DNA of 64,000 nt from Desulfobaculum xiamenense (GCF_011927665.1 NZ_JAATJA010000001.1:1345019-1409018); one strand, 5' to 3'. Positions 25,570 through 33,986 are shown, counted from the stretch's first letter. Notes: a model not told the origin generated them from the sequence alone. Numbers and translations are program-made.

Positions 25570-26766
25570 ATGAACATACTCTGCCCCAACTGCCAATTTT
25601 CGCGCGAGGTGCCCGACGACAAGGTGCCCGCCCGTTCCGTAATGGCCACCTGCCCCAAGTGCGGGACCAAGTTCCGCTTCCGTGAGCTGGATTCCGAAGC
25701 GCAGGACTTCACGCTGGAGGAGGAACCCGCCGCCCAGACGGCGCAGGCCGCCACCATCGAGCCAACAGAGCCTCATGTCGCGCCCGATGTTACTCCCGAT
25801 GTCACACCCGACGCCGCCCCCGATGCGCCGGAAGCCCCACAGGCCGACGCGCCCACACAGGACATTGACGAACCGGCAACTTCGGCCAGCGAAACGCCCG
25901 CCGATGGTCCCATCCCGACAACGGACGCCACGCCTGTCGCCCCGGTAGCGGACGTCACGCCCAACGCCGCGTCAACGCCGCAGACCCCCACGCCCGAGGA
26001 GCAGCCCGCGCAGGCCGAATCCCCGACCGCCGAAAAGCCCCGCCGGGACATCTGGGTCAGCCTTGAGGATATGGGCGACAAAAACGACAACCGCGACGAG
26101 ACGCCATGGCGCGGGCACGCCCCCCGCGAGGACGAGCACCCCACGGTGGACGTGCCCTTCGAACGCCTCGACGAGCACGGCTTTTTCGGCGGTCTCAAGG
26201 AGACGGTCAAACGCGCGTGCCTGAGCCCCAAGCTGTTCTTCTCGACCATGCCGGTGAAGATGGGCCTTGCGCGGCCCATGGTCTTCTACCTGCTCGTCAG
26301 CGAAGTCTCGGCCCTGTTCCAGACCATCTGGCAGGTGCTCGGCCTCGACATCATGATGTACATCGGCGGCGGGCAGACCGACAGCACGGAACACGCCGTG
26401 GCAGGAGCCAGCGCCTTCGCGGTGCTTCTCGTCCTGCCGATCTTCATGACGCTGGCCATCATCGCGACCACGGGCATCATTCATCTCCTGCTCATGGCCT
26501 TCGGCGCGTCGAAGTCCGGCTTCGAGGCGACGTTCCGGGTCAACTGCTACGCGTCATCGCCGTCGCTTCTTGCGGTATTTCCCGTGCTCGGACCTCTGGC
26601 GGGCTCCCTGTGGTACATGGTACTCATGTGCATAGGGCTCAAGGAAGCGCACCGCACCAGCTACGCCCGCGTGTCGCTCGCGCTGTCGCTGCCGCTGTTC
26701 CTGCTGCTGGCCCTCGTCGCCGCCACGGTATTCTTCTCACCGGAGACGGCGCAGCAGATGTTCTAG
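25570..26766 (+). CDS. Zinc-ribbon (MJ0042) domain membrane protein with Yip1-like domain
   Basis: A 398-residue protein in three parts. First is an N-terminal MJ0042-type zinc ribbon (Cys 5, 8, 28, 31: CPNC...CPKC). Then comes a long Ala/Pro/Thr/Asp-rich linker (about 50-210) of low complexity, and finally a membrane domain of about five helices resembling the Yip1 family. Such zinc-ribbon proteins are common in deltaproteobacteria but have no settled function. The ATG at 25570 begins exactly at the ribbon; upstream in-frame codons have no homology. The next gene follows 20 bases later. Confidence 0.75.
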   Translation: MNILCPNCQFSREVPDDKVPARSVMATCPKCGTKFRFRELDSEAQDFTLEEEPAAQTAQAATIEPTEPHVAPDVTPDVTPDAAPDAPEAPQADAPTQDIDEPATSASETPADGPIPTTDATPVAPVADVTPNAASTPQTPTPEEQPAQAESPTAEKPRRDIWVSLEDMGDKNDNRDETPWRGHAPREDEHPTVDVPFERLDEHGFFGGLKETVKRACLSPKLFFSTMPVKMGLARPMVFYLLVSEVSALFQTIWQVLGLDIMMYIGGGQTDSTEHAVAGASAFAVLLVLPIFMTLAIIATTGIIHLLLMAFGASKSGFEATFRVNCYASSPSLLAVFPVLGPLAGSLWYMVLMCIGLKEAHRTSYARVSLALSLPLFLLLALVAATVFFSPETAQQMF

Positions 26767-26786
26767 TACCGACACAGGGGGAAGGC

Positions 26787-27122
26787 ATGTTCAAGGCCCT
26801 GAAGAGGCGCTGGAGAAATATCCTCAACGCCCGCCGCATGGCCCGCGACATCGATCCGCGCTCGTTCCTCGAGCTCTCGGCGGAGTTGCTTGATCTCGTG
26901 GATGCGGCGTCAAAACTCTGGCATAACGAGCCGCGATTTCAGGAGCGCATCCGTCGCCTGCGCGAAGAGATGGAGCAACTGGAATCGCTGGCGTCCAAGC
27001 CCGAGTTCAAACGCCTGTCCCCCCAAAAACGCCTCGAACTGCGCGAAAGCCTCATCTCCTCGCGCGATCAGCTTCTGGAGTCCATGCACTCCGCCCCGTC
27101 CCCGACGACGACCATCCAGTAG
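26787..27122 (+). CDS. Hypothetical helical protein
   Basis: A 111-residue, strongly charged protein predicted to be mostly helix, with a basic N-terminus (KALKRRWRNILNARRMARD) and a coiled-coil-like centre (ERIRRLREEMEQLESL). GGGGAAGG lies upstream of the ATG. It follows the zinc-ribbon membrane protein by 20 bases, so co-expression is likely. No family is recognised. Confidence 0.6.
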   Translation: MFKALKRRWRNILNARRMARDIDPRSFLELSAELLDLVDAASKLWHNEPRFQERIRRLREEMEQLESLASKPEFKRLSPQKRLELRESLISSRDQLLESMHSAPSPTTTIQ

Positions 27123-27153
27123 GCCGCCATCGCGGTACGCATCTTGCTTTCCC

Positions 27154-27191
27154 TTCTGTGCCGGAGGAGCGTCCAGCCCTCCGGCGCAGAA
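27154..27191 (+). terminator. Long stem-loop between the helical protein and lipoprotein genes
   Basis: TTCTGTGCCGGAGG pairs with CCTCCGGCGCAGAA (14 bp, one G-U wobble) around a 10-base loop. No T-tract follows, so termination is uncertain; it may be a processing or stability element. Confidence 0.5.
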
Positions 27192-27216
27192 ACCACCAGC
27201 AAGGAGACCCCTCCGC

Positions 27217-27903
27217 ATGAACGCGCGTCCCGCCCTTCTCGCCGCCCTCGCGGCTTCGCTGCTGCTCCTTTCCGCCTGCGCTGCGGACTTTGACCTGTCC
27301 GGTCCGGGCGACGTCTACATCGACGAGGCCGGAAGCCGTAGCGACGTGCAGATCATGATCCGCCCCGAAAACCGCCCCATGCGACCGTTGACGGCGGTGC
27401 TCGTTCCGTTTCGCGTGATGCAGCGCGTGGACGAGCCGCAGCACCTCGGACGCGAGCTGACCCGCGTCCTCTGGCAGCGCTGGTTGCAGGACAAGGTCTT
27501 CCCGGCGCTCATCTTCGCCGAGGACGCCCAGTGGTATACGGCCGAGGACGCCCAGCCCCTCGCCATGGTCGCAAACACGGACCTCATCGTGGGCGGCGAG
27601 ATCACGAACATCATGTTCGGCGGCACGCAGGGCGAGACGATTATTTCCCTGCGCCTCGAAATCCACGACGCCGCCACGGGCACACTCGTGTGGTCCATGG
27701 CCCAGACAGGGCAGATCGCGCCGGGACGCACGCGCGACTTCGTCTTCTTCACCCAGCACGACCGTCTGCCCATCGCTCCCGTTCAGGCCATCATGAACGC
27801 GCTGGCCGCGGACATGGGCAAGCCCGTACGCCACTGGAACAACGTCGAGGAGACGGACGAGACGGACAAGGAATCCGGCAAACCAGAGGAATCCGCCCTG
27901 TAG
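27217..27903 (+). CDS. Outer-membrane or periplasmic lipoprotein, unknown function
   Basis: A 228-residue protein with a signal peptide ending in a lipobox (LLLLSAC, Cys near residue 21). The mature part includes LTAVLVPFRVMQ, GRELTRVLWQRWL, ADLIVGGEITNIM-like and LEIHDAATGTLVWSM segments, the pattern of lipoproteins that combine a nucleotide-free TolB/CsgG-like fold. That resemblance is weak. AAGGAG lies upstream of the ATG. The C-terminal 20 residues are acidic and probably flexible. Confidence 0.7.
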   Translation: MNARPALLAALAASLLLLSACAADFDLSGPGDVYIDEAGSRSDVQIMIRPENRPMRPLTAVLVPFRVMQRVDEPQHLGRELTRVLWQRWLQDKVFPALIFAEDAQWYTAEDAQPLAMVANTDLIVGGEITNIMFGGTQGETIISLRLEIHDAATGTLVWSMAQTGQIAPGRTRDFVFFTQHDRLPIAPVQAIMNALAADMGKPVRHWNNVEETDETDKESGKPEESAL

Positions 27904-27955
27904 CGAACTGCATGAATCTTTCGATGCACTGGTGGCACAGCCCCGAGACTGGTGC

Positions 27956-27997
27956 CCCGACGCAGGCACCCCGACGCAGGGCCCCCGACGCAGGCTC
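27956..27997 (+). repeat. Three tandem 14-bp repeats upstream of the sulfite-reductase-like gene
   Basis: CCCGACGCAGG occurs at 27956, 27970 and 27984, giving a regular 14-base period with only the three linking bases varying. A G+C-rich dyad (CCCCGGCGGGG) follows. The array ends 16 bases before a palindrome of the FNR/CRP type. Confidence 0.7.
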
Positions 27998-28012
27998 CCC
28001 GGCGGGGGTTCC

Positions 28013-28026
28013 TTGACACAGGTCAA
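28013..28026. promoter_or_regulatory. FNR/CRP-family-type palindrome
   Basis: TTGACACAGGTCAA is a perfect TTGAC-N4-GTCAA dyad, the shape of sites used by CRP/FNR-family regulators such as FNR, DNR or HcpR. It is 35 bases upstream of the ferredoxin-like reductase gene. Which regulator binds is not known. Confidence 0.5.
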
Positions 28027-28060
28027 TGACAAGCGCCCGCCTTGCCGATACGCTGCGGGC

Positions 28061-28774
28061 ATGCACACCTCATCACACACCCCCGATTCTCCCCACTCGT
28101 CACATGCATCGGGCCACGGCCCCTGCGCGGGCCTGCGCATCACCGTCTGTCGCGGTGCCGAACATTGCCCGCACTGCGCGGTTCAGGCCCCGCACCTCGC
28201 CGACGCGCTTCGCGAAGCCCTCGACCCCGCGCACATCGCGGCCCGCCTTGCCGAACGCCTCGGCGAAACGCCAAAGCCGCACCACACCCTGCGCATCGCC
28301 ATATCCCACTGTCCCAACGGCTGCTCGCAGCCGCAGATCGTCGACCTCGGCCTGATCGGCGCGGCGGTTCCCGCCCTCGACGCCGACGCGTGTTCCGGCT
28401 GCGGCGCATGCGTGGAAACCTGCCGCGAGAACGCCCTTGTCATCCACGACGGACGCGTCACCGCCATCGACAGGGAGCGCTGCCTGTCTTGCGGCGAATG
28501 CGCCACGGCCTGCCCCAGCGACGCGCTCACCATCGAACGAACGGGACTGCGTGTCCTCGTCGGCGGCAAGCTCGGGCGGCACCCGCGCCTTGGCGAGCAA
28601 CTGCCCGGCATCTTCGATGTGCAGACCATTCCCCGCGTCGCCACGGCCCTCATCGACACCTATCTTGCACATATGGCACGCGGCGAACGGCTGGGCGACA
28701 CCGTCACCCGGCTTGGCATCGCCCCCTTCGCGCAGGCGGCGCACAGCGCGGCCGTAGACGCCCCGTGCCGCTGA
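28061..28774 (+). CDS. Small nitrite/sulfite-reductase-like 4Fe-4S ferredoxin protein
   Basis: A 237-residue protein built from one nitrite/sulfite reductase 4Fe-4S half-domain and an inserted two-cluster ferredoxin. The reductase half has GLRITVCRGAEHCPHC and HCPNGCSQPQIVDLGLIGA. The ferredoxin has CSGCGACVETC and CLSCGECATAC. It resembles small, monomeric relatives of dissimilatory sulfite reductase seen in anaerobes. Siroheme binding is possible but unproven. No good Shine-Dalgarno sequence is visible for the ATG at 28061. Tandem repeats and an FNR-type dyad lie just upstream. Confidence 0.8.
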   Translation: MHTSSHTPDSPHSSHASGHGPCAGLRITVCRGAEHCPHCAVQAPHLADALREALDPAHIAARLAERLGETPKPHHTLRIAISHCPNGCSQPQIVDLGLIGAAVPALDADACSGCGACVETCRENALVIHDGRVTAIDRERCLSCGECATACPSDALTIERTGLRVLVGGKLGRHPRLGEQLPGIFDVQTIPRVATALIDTYLAHMARGERLGDTVTRLGIAPFAQAAHSAAVDAPCR

Positions 28775-28907
28775 TTGCCGCACGCGTCGTGGCCTGCAAG
28801 CGTCCGACATCCCGCGCAACGCATGAACCGTCGCCCAGCGGACGCCCCCCTTCACAAGGCCCAATTCATACTTACTTGGTATAAATGTGCAGAATGCGCC
28901 TCGCGCT

Positions 28908-28936
28908 TTGACTCCCGGGGCCGTAAAGACTATGTT
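28908..28936 (+). promoter_or_regulatory. Promoter of the alternative heme cluster
   Basis: TTGACT, a 17-base spacer and TATGTT give a good sigma-70-type match about 100 bases before ahbC. The 260-base gap from the previous gene holds nothing else I recognise. Confidence 0.6.
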
Positions 28937-29035
28937 GCGTGTCGCCCGCGCCGGACGTGTCGGCGTTTGGCCCGAATCATCCGCCGGTACGCTCCTCTCG
29001 GCGCAAAGCCCGGTGAATCCATACGGAGGTCGTTC

Positions 29036-30217
29036 ATGATTGGCATCTCGAAACTGTACTGCGGCGCTGTGGAAGCGTCGGACGCCCTGCGCTACGGCCG
29101 CGAATCCGGCAAGCTGCCCTCGCACCTGCTGCAGTTCTCCAAGGATAAGAAGCCGGTCGTGGTCTGGAACATGACCCGCCGCTGCAACCTCAAGTGCGTT
29201 CACTGCTACGCCCAGGCCGTCGATCCCGAAGGCAAGGACGAAATCAGCACCGAACAGGCCAAGGTCATCATCAAGGACCTCGCCAATTACGGCGCACCGG
29301 TCATGCTCTTCTCCGGCGGCGAGCCGCTGGTCCGCGAAGACCTGCCCGACCTCGCAAAGTTCGCCACCGAACAAGGCATGCGTGCCGTCATCTCCACCAA
29401 CGGCACCCTCATCACCAAGGAAAAGGCCGCCGAACTCAAGAAGATCGGCCTGTCCTACGTGGGCATCTCCCTCGATGGCGGTGAGGAAATCCACGACAAA
29501 TTCCGTCAGGTGCCCGGTGCGTTCAAGCGCGCCATCCGCGGCATCGAGAACTGTAAGGCCGAGGGCCTGAAGGTCGGCCTGCGCTTCACCATCAACAAGC
29601 GCAATCAGGCCGAGATTCCCACCCTGTTCAAGCTCCTGCGCGAACTCGAAGTCCCCCGCATCTGCTTCTACCACCTTGTGTACTCGGGCCGCGGCTCCGA
29701 ACTCATCAAGGAAGACCTCGACCATCAGGAAACCCGCGAAGCGGTCAACCTGATCATGGACGAGACCCGCGCCTGCTTCAACGACGGGCTGGAGAAGGAA
29801 GTCCTCACCGTTGACAACCACGCCGACGGACCGCTGGTCTACCTGCGCCTGCTCAAGGAAGACCCCGAGCGCGCCAAGGAAGTCGAACAGCTCCTGCAGT
29901 TCAACGAAGGCAACAACTCCGGCCGAGGCATCGGCTGCATCTCCTGGGACGGTCAGGTCCACGCCGACCAGTTCTGGCGCAACCATACCTTCGGCAACGT
30001 TCTCGAACGGCCGTTCTCCGAAATCTGGGACGACCCCAACATCGAACTTCTTCACCAGCTCAAGGACAAGAAGAGCCACGTGAAAGGAAGGTGTGCCGAA
30101 TGCAAGTACCTCGGCATCTGCGCAGGCAATTTCAGGGCTCGGGCCGAAGCCTACTACGGGGACGTCTGGGCGCCCGACCCGGCGTGCTATTTAACAGACG
30201 ACGAGATCAGGCGGTAA
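29036..30217 (+). CDS. ahbC: AhbC, Fe-coproporphyrin III synthase (radical SAM)
   Basis: A 393-residue radical SAM enzyme that removes acetate side chains from 12,18-didecarboxysiroheme in the siroheme-dependent heme pathway. The radical SAM motif is RCNLKCVHCYAQA (Cys about 56, 60 and 63), with the GGEPL SAM-binding segment. The C-terminal SPASM-like cysteine set includes GRCAECKYLGICAGN, close to NirJ/AhbC proteins. The ATG has GGAGGT five bases upstream. Assignment to AhbC rather than AhbD rests on its length, its C-terminus and the presence of a second, AhbD-like enzyme downstream. Confidence 0.88.
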   Translation: MIGISKLYCGAVEASDALRYGRESGKLPSHLLQFSKDKKPVVVWNMTRRCNLKCVHCYAQAVDPEGKDEISTEQAKVIIKDLANYGAPVMLFSGGEPLVREDLPDLAKFATEQGMRAVISTNGTLITKEKAAELKKIGLSYVGISLDGGEEIHDKFRQVPGAFKRAIRGIENCKAEGLKVGLRFTINKRNQAEIPTLFKLLRELEVPRICFYHLVYSGRGSELIKEDLDHQETREAVNLIMDETRACFNDGLEKEVLTVDNHADGPLVYLRLLKEDPERAKEVEQLLQFNEGNNSGRGIGCISWDGQVHADQFWRNHTFGNVLERPFSEIWDDPNIELLHQLKDKKSHVKGRCAECKYLGICAGNFRARAEAYYGDVWAPDPACYLTDDEIRR

Positions 30218-30276
30218 CGCGCCTGTTCTACCACGCGCTTCAGGGCTTCCGCGCCAAGGCGGTTCTGGAGCAGGCG

Positions 30277-30435
30277 GTGGAGATCCATCAGCGCCGCTGC
30301 ACCAACGTCATGGAGCAGCGCGAGGATCAGGAACTGCGCGAAATGTTCGCCGCCCGTGAGGTCGAAGCCTCGAAGCGGCGAAACGTCGCCAAGATGGCCG
30401 AAGCCGCCAAGAACAGACACAACATCCCCGCTTAA
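30277..30435 (+). CDS. Possible small helical protein between ahbC and hemB
   Basis: After the ahbC stop, an open frame runs to 30435 with a composition typical of a charged helical protein ([34 protein letters not shown]). The GTG at 30277 with GGAG six bases upstream gives 52 residues. Protein-like sequence actually continues back to the ahbC stop ([16 protein letters not shown]), where only a CTG at 30223 could start. The start is therefore unresolved and a sequencing or real frameshift is possible. No family is recognised. Confidence 0.4.
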   Translation: MEIHQRRCTNVMEQREDQELREMFAAREVEASKRRNVAKMAEAAKNRHNIPA

Positions 30436-30496
30436 CACTCCCGCCGGGGTGCGCCCGCGCGCACCCCGGCATTCCCGCATGAGGAGGAACCAGTCC

Positions 30497-31492
30497 ATGG
30501 ACCTGCCTGCATTCTACCGGGGCCGCCGGCTGCGCCGCAGCGCCGCCATGCGCGACATCGTGCGCGAGACCATCGTGCGCCCCGAAGACCTGATGATGCT
30601 CTACTTCGTCGTCGAAACCGACGATGTGACCTTCAGGAAACCCATCGACTCCATGCCCGGCCAGTTCCAGCTGTCTCTCGACGAGCTTGAGAAACAGGTG
30701 GCCGCCGCCGTGGCCAACGGTCTGCGTTCCTGCATGCTCTTCGGCATTCCCGCCACGAAGGACCCCGTGGCCTCCGCCGCCTACGACGACAACGGCATCG
30801 TCCAGAAGGCCGTCCGTCGCCTCAAGGACCGCTTCCCCGAGCTGGTCGTCGTCACCGACGTGTGCCTGTGCGAGTACACCTCCCACGGCCACTGCGGCCT
30901 GCTGACGCAGGGCGACACCAAGGGCCTCGTCCAGAACGACGCCACCCTCGACCTTTTGGCGAAGACCGCCGTGTCCCACGCTCGTGCCGGAGCCGACATG
31001 GTGGCCCCGTCCGACATGATGGACGGCCGCGTGCTCGCCATCCGCACCGCCCTTGACGAGGCCGGATTCATCGACGTGCCCATCATGTCCTACGCGGTGA
31101 AGTTCGCATCCTCCTTCTACGGTCCCTTCCGCGACGCAGCGGAGTCCGCCCCCTCGCACGGCGACCGCCGCACCTACCAGATGGACCCGGCCAACGCCCG
31201 TGAGGCCATGCGCGAAGCCGCCGCCGACATTGAGGAAGGCGCGGACATCATCATGGTCAAACCCGCCATGCCCTATCTCGACCTCGTGCGCGCGGTGCGC
31301 GACAGCTTCGACGTGCCCGTGGCCGCCTATCAGGTCAGCGGCGAATACTCCATGATCAAGGCCGCCGCCATAAACGGCTGGATCGACGAAAAGGCCGTGA
31401 TGCTCGAATCCCTCACCGCCATCAAGCGCGCAGGTGCCGAGCTGATCATGACCTACTTCGCCGAGGACTTCCTGAAACTGCAGGGGAAGTAG
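30497..31492 (+). CDS. hemB: Delta-aminolevulinic acid dehydratase (porphobilinogen synthase)
   Basis: A 331-residue enzyme joining two ALA molecules to porphobilinogen, an early tetrapyrrole step. It has the Schiff-base Lys segment [15 protein letters not shown], the zinc-type cysteine set [14 protein letters not shown], and KPAMPYLD. The ATG at 30497 follows GAGGAGG. It lies within the alternative heme cluster, one base ahead of ahbD, tying the supply of precursor to the late steps. Confidence 0.98.
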   Translation: MDLPAFYRGRRLRRSAAMRDIVRETIVRPEDLMMLYFVVETDDVTFRKPIDSMPGQFQLSLDELEKQVAAAVANGLRSCMLFGIPATKDPVASAAYDDNGIVQKAVRRLKDRFPELVVVTDVCLCEYTSHGHCGLLTQGDTKGLVQNDATLDLLAKTAVSHARAGADMVAPSDMMDGRVLAIRTALDEAGFIDVPIMSYAVKFASSFYGPFRDAAESAPSHGDRRTYQMDPANAREAMREAAADIEEGADIIMVKPAMPYLDLVRAVRDSFDVPVAAYQVSGEYSMIKAAAINGWIDEKAVMLESLTAIKRAGAELIMTYFAEDFLKLQGK

Positions 31493-31493
31493 C

Positions 31494-32678
31494 ATGAGCG
31501 ACGCGAAACACAGCTTCGAGCACCCCGCCGCCGCCCCCACCGGGCATCCCGGCGGCCATCCCAACGGCACGGGCGGCCACCCCGGCGGCTGCCCCCACGG
31601 TCAGACCTCCGGAAAGGACGGCGTGCCGCCGCTGCGGCTCATCGCGTGGGAGATCACCCGCTCCTGCAACCTCGCCTGCAAGCACTGCCGCGCCGAGGCG
31701 CACACCGAGCCCTACCCCGGCGAGCTTTCCACCGACGAGGCCAAGGCGCTCATCGACACCTTCCCCGAGACCGGCAGCCCCATCATCATCTTCACCGGTG
31801 GCGAACCGATGATGCGCAAGGACTGGCCGGAGCTGGTGCGCTATGCCAAGGGCAAGGACCTGCGCTGCGTCATGGCCCCCAACGGCACGCTCATCACCCC
31901 CGAAACCGCACGGGAGATGAAGGACGCGGGCATCGAGCGCGTGTCCATCTCCATCGACGGACCCGACGCCACCAGCCACGACGCCTTCCGCGGCGTGGAA
32001 GGTGCCTTCGCGGCCAGCATGCGCGGCATCGAGTACCTCAAGCAGGCCGGTCTGGAATTCCAGATCAACACCACGGTGACCAAGGGCAACCTCGGCATGT
32101 TCCGCGACATCTTCCACCTGTGCGAGAAGATCGGCGCGGCGGCGTGGCACATCTTCCTGCTGGTGCCCACCGGGCGCGGCGCGGAACTCGGCGAGGAGAT
32201 CATCTCCGCCGAGGAATACGAGGCCGTGCTCAACTGGTTCTACGACTTCCGCAAGACCACCGACATGCAGCTCAAGGCCACCTGCGCGCCGCACTACCAC
32301 CGCATCCTGCGCCAGCGGGCCAAGGAGGACGGCATCCCGGTGACCTTCGAGAACTTCGGGCTCGACGCCGTGTCCCGAGGCTGCCTCGGCGGCGTGGGCT
32401 TCTGTTTCATCTCGCACACCGGTCAGGTCCAGCCCTGCGGCTACCTCGAACTGGACTGCGGCAACATCCGCACCACGCCCTTCCCGGAAATATGGGCCAA
32501 GTCCAAGCACTTCCTCGAATTCCGCAATCAGGACTGCTTCGAGGGCAAGTGCGGCGTGTGCGAGTACCACAAGGTCTGCGCCGGTTGCCGCGCCCGTGCG
32601 TACACCATGAACGGGAGCCACCTCGCCGAGGAACCCTTGTGCTCCCATACCCCGCGCAGGGCCACCGGGAAGAGCTGA
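31494..32678 (+). CDS. ahbD: AhbD, heme synthase (radical SAM)
   Basis: A 394-residue radical SAM enzyme expected to convert the two propionates of Fe-coproporphyrin III to vinyl groups, giving heme b. Motifs: SCNLACKHCRAEA, TGGEPMMRKD, and a C-terminal auxiliary-cluster set (RGCLGGVGFCFIS, QPCGYL, KCGVCEYHKVCAGCRARAY). The first 40 residues are unusually rich in His, Gly and Pro (GHPGGHPNGTGGHPGG), which could bind metal. It starts one base after hemB and its stop overlaps the next start (TGATG), so translation is coupled. Confidence 0.9.
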   Translation: MSDAKHSFEHPAAAPTGHPGGHPNGTGGHPGGCPHGQTSGKDGVPPLRLIAWEITRSCNLACKHCRAEAHTEPYPGELSTDEAKALIDTFPETGSPIIIFTGGEPMMRKDWPELVRYAKGKDLRCVMAPNGTLITPETAREMKDAGIERVSISIDGPDATSHDAFRGVEGAFAASMRGIEYLKQAGLEFQINTTVTKGNLGMFRDIFHLCEKIGAAAWHIFLLVPTGRGAELGEEIISAEEYEAVLNWFYDFRKTTDMQLKATCAPHYHRILRQRAKEDGIPVTFENFGLDAVSRGCLGGVGFCFISHTGQVQPCGYLELDCGNIRTTPFPEIWAKSKHFLEFRNQDCFEGKCGVCEYHKVCAGCRARAYTMNGSHLAEEPLCSHTPRRATGKS

Positions 32679-33142
32679 TGGACCACTTCGACAAGCAGAT
32701 CCTCGACATCATCCAGTCCGGCTTTCCCATCGAGCCGCGCCCCTACGCCGTGGTCGGCGAGAACATTGGACTCACCGAGTCCGAGGTGCTGGCCCGCGTG
32801 CGCGCGCTCAAGGAGCAGGGCGTCATCCGGCGCATTGGCGGCAACTTCCAATCCCGCGAGCTGGGCTGGCATTCCACCCTGTGCGCGGCCTGCGTGCCGC
32901 AGGACAAGCTGGACGAGTTCGTGGCCGAGGTGAACGCGCATCCCGGAGTGACCCACAACTACCTGCGCAAGCACCACTACAACATCTGGTTCACCTTTAT
33001 CGGCGAGTCCGAGCAGATCGTCGCGGACACCCTCGCCGCCATCACGCGCAAGACGGGCATCGACATCCTCAACCTGCCCGCCGACATGATGTACAAGATC
33101 AAGGTGGACTTCAAAATGAACGCTAACGGCGGCGACGAATAG
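32678..33142 (+). CDS. Siroheme decarboxylase subunit (AhbA/AhbB, Lrp-like fold)
   Basis: A 154-residue protein of the NirD/AhbA/AhbB family: an AsnC/Lrp-type winged helix (LDIIQSGFPIEPRPYAVVG, VLARVRALKEQGVIRRIGG) joined to a RAM-like domain with NYLRKHHYNIWFTF. In this family the fold acts as an enzyme that decarboxylates siroheme to 12,18-didecarboxysiroheme rather than as a regulator. The active enzyme is usually a pair of AhbA and AhbB; only one subunit lies here and I cannot tell which. It overlaps ahbD by one base. Confidence 0.88.
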   Translation: MDHFDKQILDIIQSGFPIEPRPYAVVGENIGLTESEVLARVRALKEQGVIRRIGGNFQSRELGWHSTLCAACVPQDKLDEFVAEVNAHPGVTHNYLRKHHYNIWFTFIGESEQIVADTLAAITRKTGIDILNLPADMMYKIKVDFKMNANGGDE

Positions 33143-33159
33143 CCGACGCCGGAGGAACC

Positions 33160-33828
33160 ATGGAAAGAGAATTCATCCTGTCCCCGTCGCTTCTGTCCTG
33201 CGACTTCGGCCGCCTCGCCGACGAGCTGGCCGCGCTGGAGGAGGCAGGACTCAAGTGGGTGCACTGGGATGTGATGGACGGCCGCTTCGTGCCCAACATC
33301 ACCCTCGGCGCTCCCATCATCAAGGCGCTGCGCAAGCGCTCCAAGCTCTTCTTCGACGTGCATCTCATGATCGAGGAACCCGAGCGCTACATCGCGGACT
33401 TCATCGACGCAGGCGCGGACCTCATCTGCGTCCATGCGGAGGCGACCCGCCATCTGGAGCGCACCGTCAGCGAAATCCGCCGCATGGGTGCCAAGTGCGC
33501 CGTGGCCCTCAACCCGGCCACCTCGCTCTTCGACATCGAATACCTCATCCCCCAGCTGGACATGGCGCTCATCATGAGCGTGAACCCCGGCTTCGGCGGA
33601 CAGAAGTTCATTCCCTTCACCCTCGACAAGATCCACGAGCTGGCGCTCCTGCGCGACGACTGGAATCCCGAGATGCTCATTCAGGTGGACGGCGGCTGCG
33701 CGCCCGAGAACACCCCCGACCTCGTCGAGGCTGGCGCGGACGTTCTGGTCTCCGGCTCCGCCTTCTTCGGCTTCCCGCCCTACCGCGAGCGCCACGAGAC
33801 CTTCCTGCGCGCCGCCGGGGCCATCTAG
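33160..33828 (+). CDS. rpe: Ribulose-phosphate 3-epimerase
   Basis: A 222-residue TIM-barrel enzyme interconverting ribulose-5-P and xylulose-5-P. Landmarks: LSPSLLSCDFGRL, HWDVMDGRFVPNITLG, the metal-ligand VHLMIEEPERY, MSVNPGFGGQKFIP and QVDGGCAPEN. GGAGGAACC precedes the ATG. It is the last gene of the heme transcription unit, ending at a strong terminator. No metabolic link to heme synthesis is implied. Confidence 0.97.
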   Translation: MEREFILSPSLLSCDFGRLADELAALEEAGLKWVHWDVMDGRFVPNITLGAPIIKALRKRSKLFFDVHLMIEEPERYIADFIDAGADLICVHAEATRHLERTVSEIRRMGAKCAVALNPATSLFDIEYLIPQLDMALIMSVNPGFGGQKFIPFTLDKIHELALLRDDWNPEMLIQVDGGCAPENTPDLVEAGADVLVSGSAFFGFPPYRERHETFLRAAGAI

Positions 33829-33858
33829 CCGAAACGCTCCACGGTCTATGAACGACGA

Positions 33859-33892
33859 AACGCCCCTGCGCCTATGCGCGGGGGCGTTTTTT
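33859..33892 (+). terminator. Terminator of the ahb-hemB-rpe unit
   Basis: AACGCCCCTGCGC pairs with GCGCGGGGGCGTT around CTAT, followed by further T residues. Confidence 0.93.
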
Positions 33893-33986
33893 ACTTTGAA
33901 ATGGGCGGGGGGAGGTGAATCGGACCGCAGGCCGCGCGCGACCCGACGAGCCGCCAGAACCTCGCAACAAACAGCAACCGGTGCGT

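Noticed and set aside
28100-30079. A 659-codon minus-strand open frame across the reductase and ahbC genes
   Set aside because: It is the antisense shadow of well-recognised plus-strand genes; its translation has no domain and is biased toward Val/Gly/Asp repeats as expected from reversed GC-rich codons.
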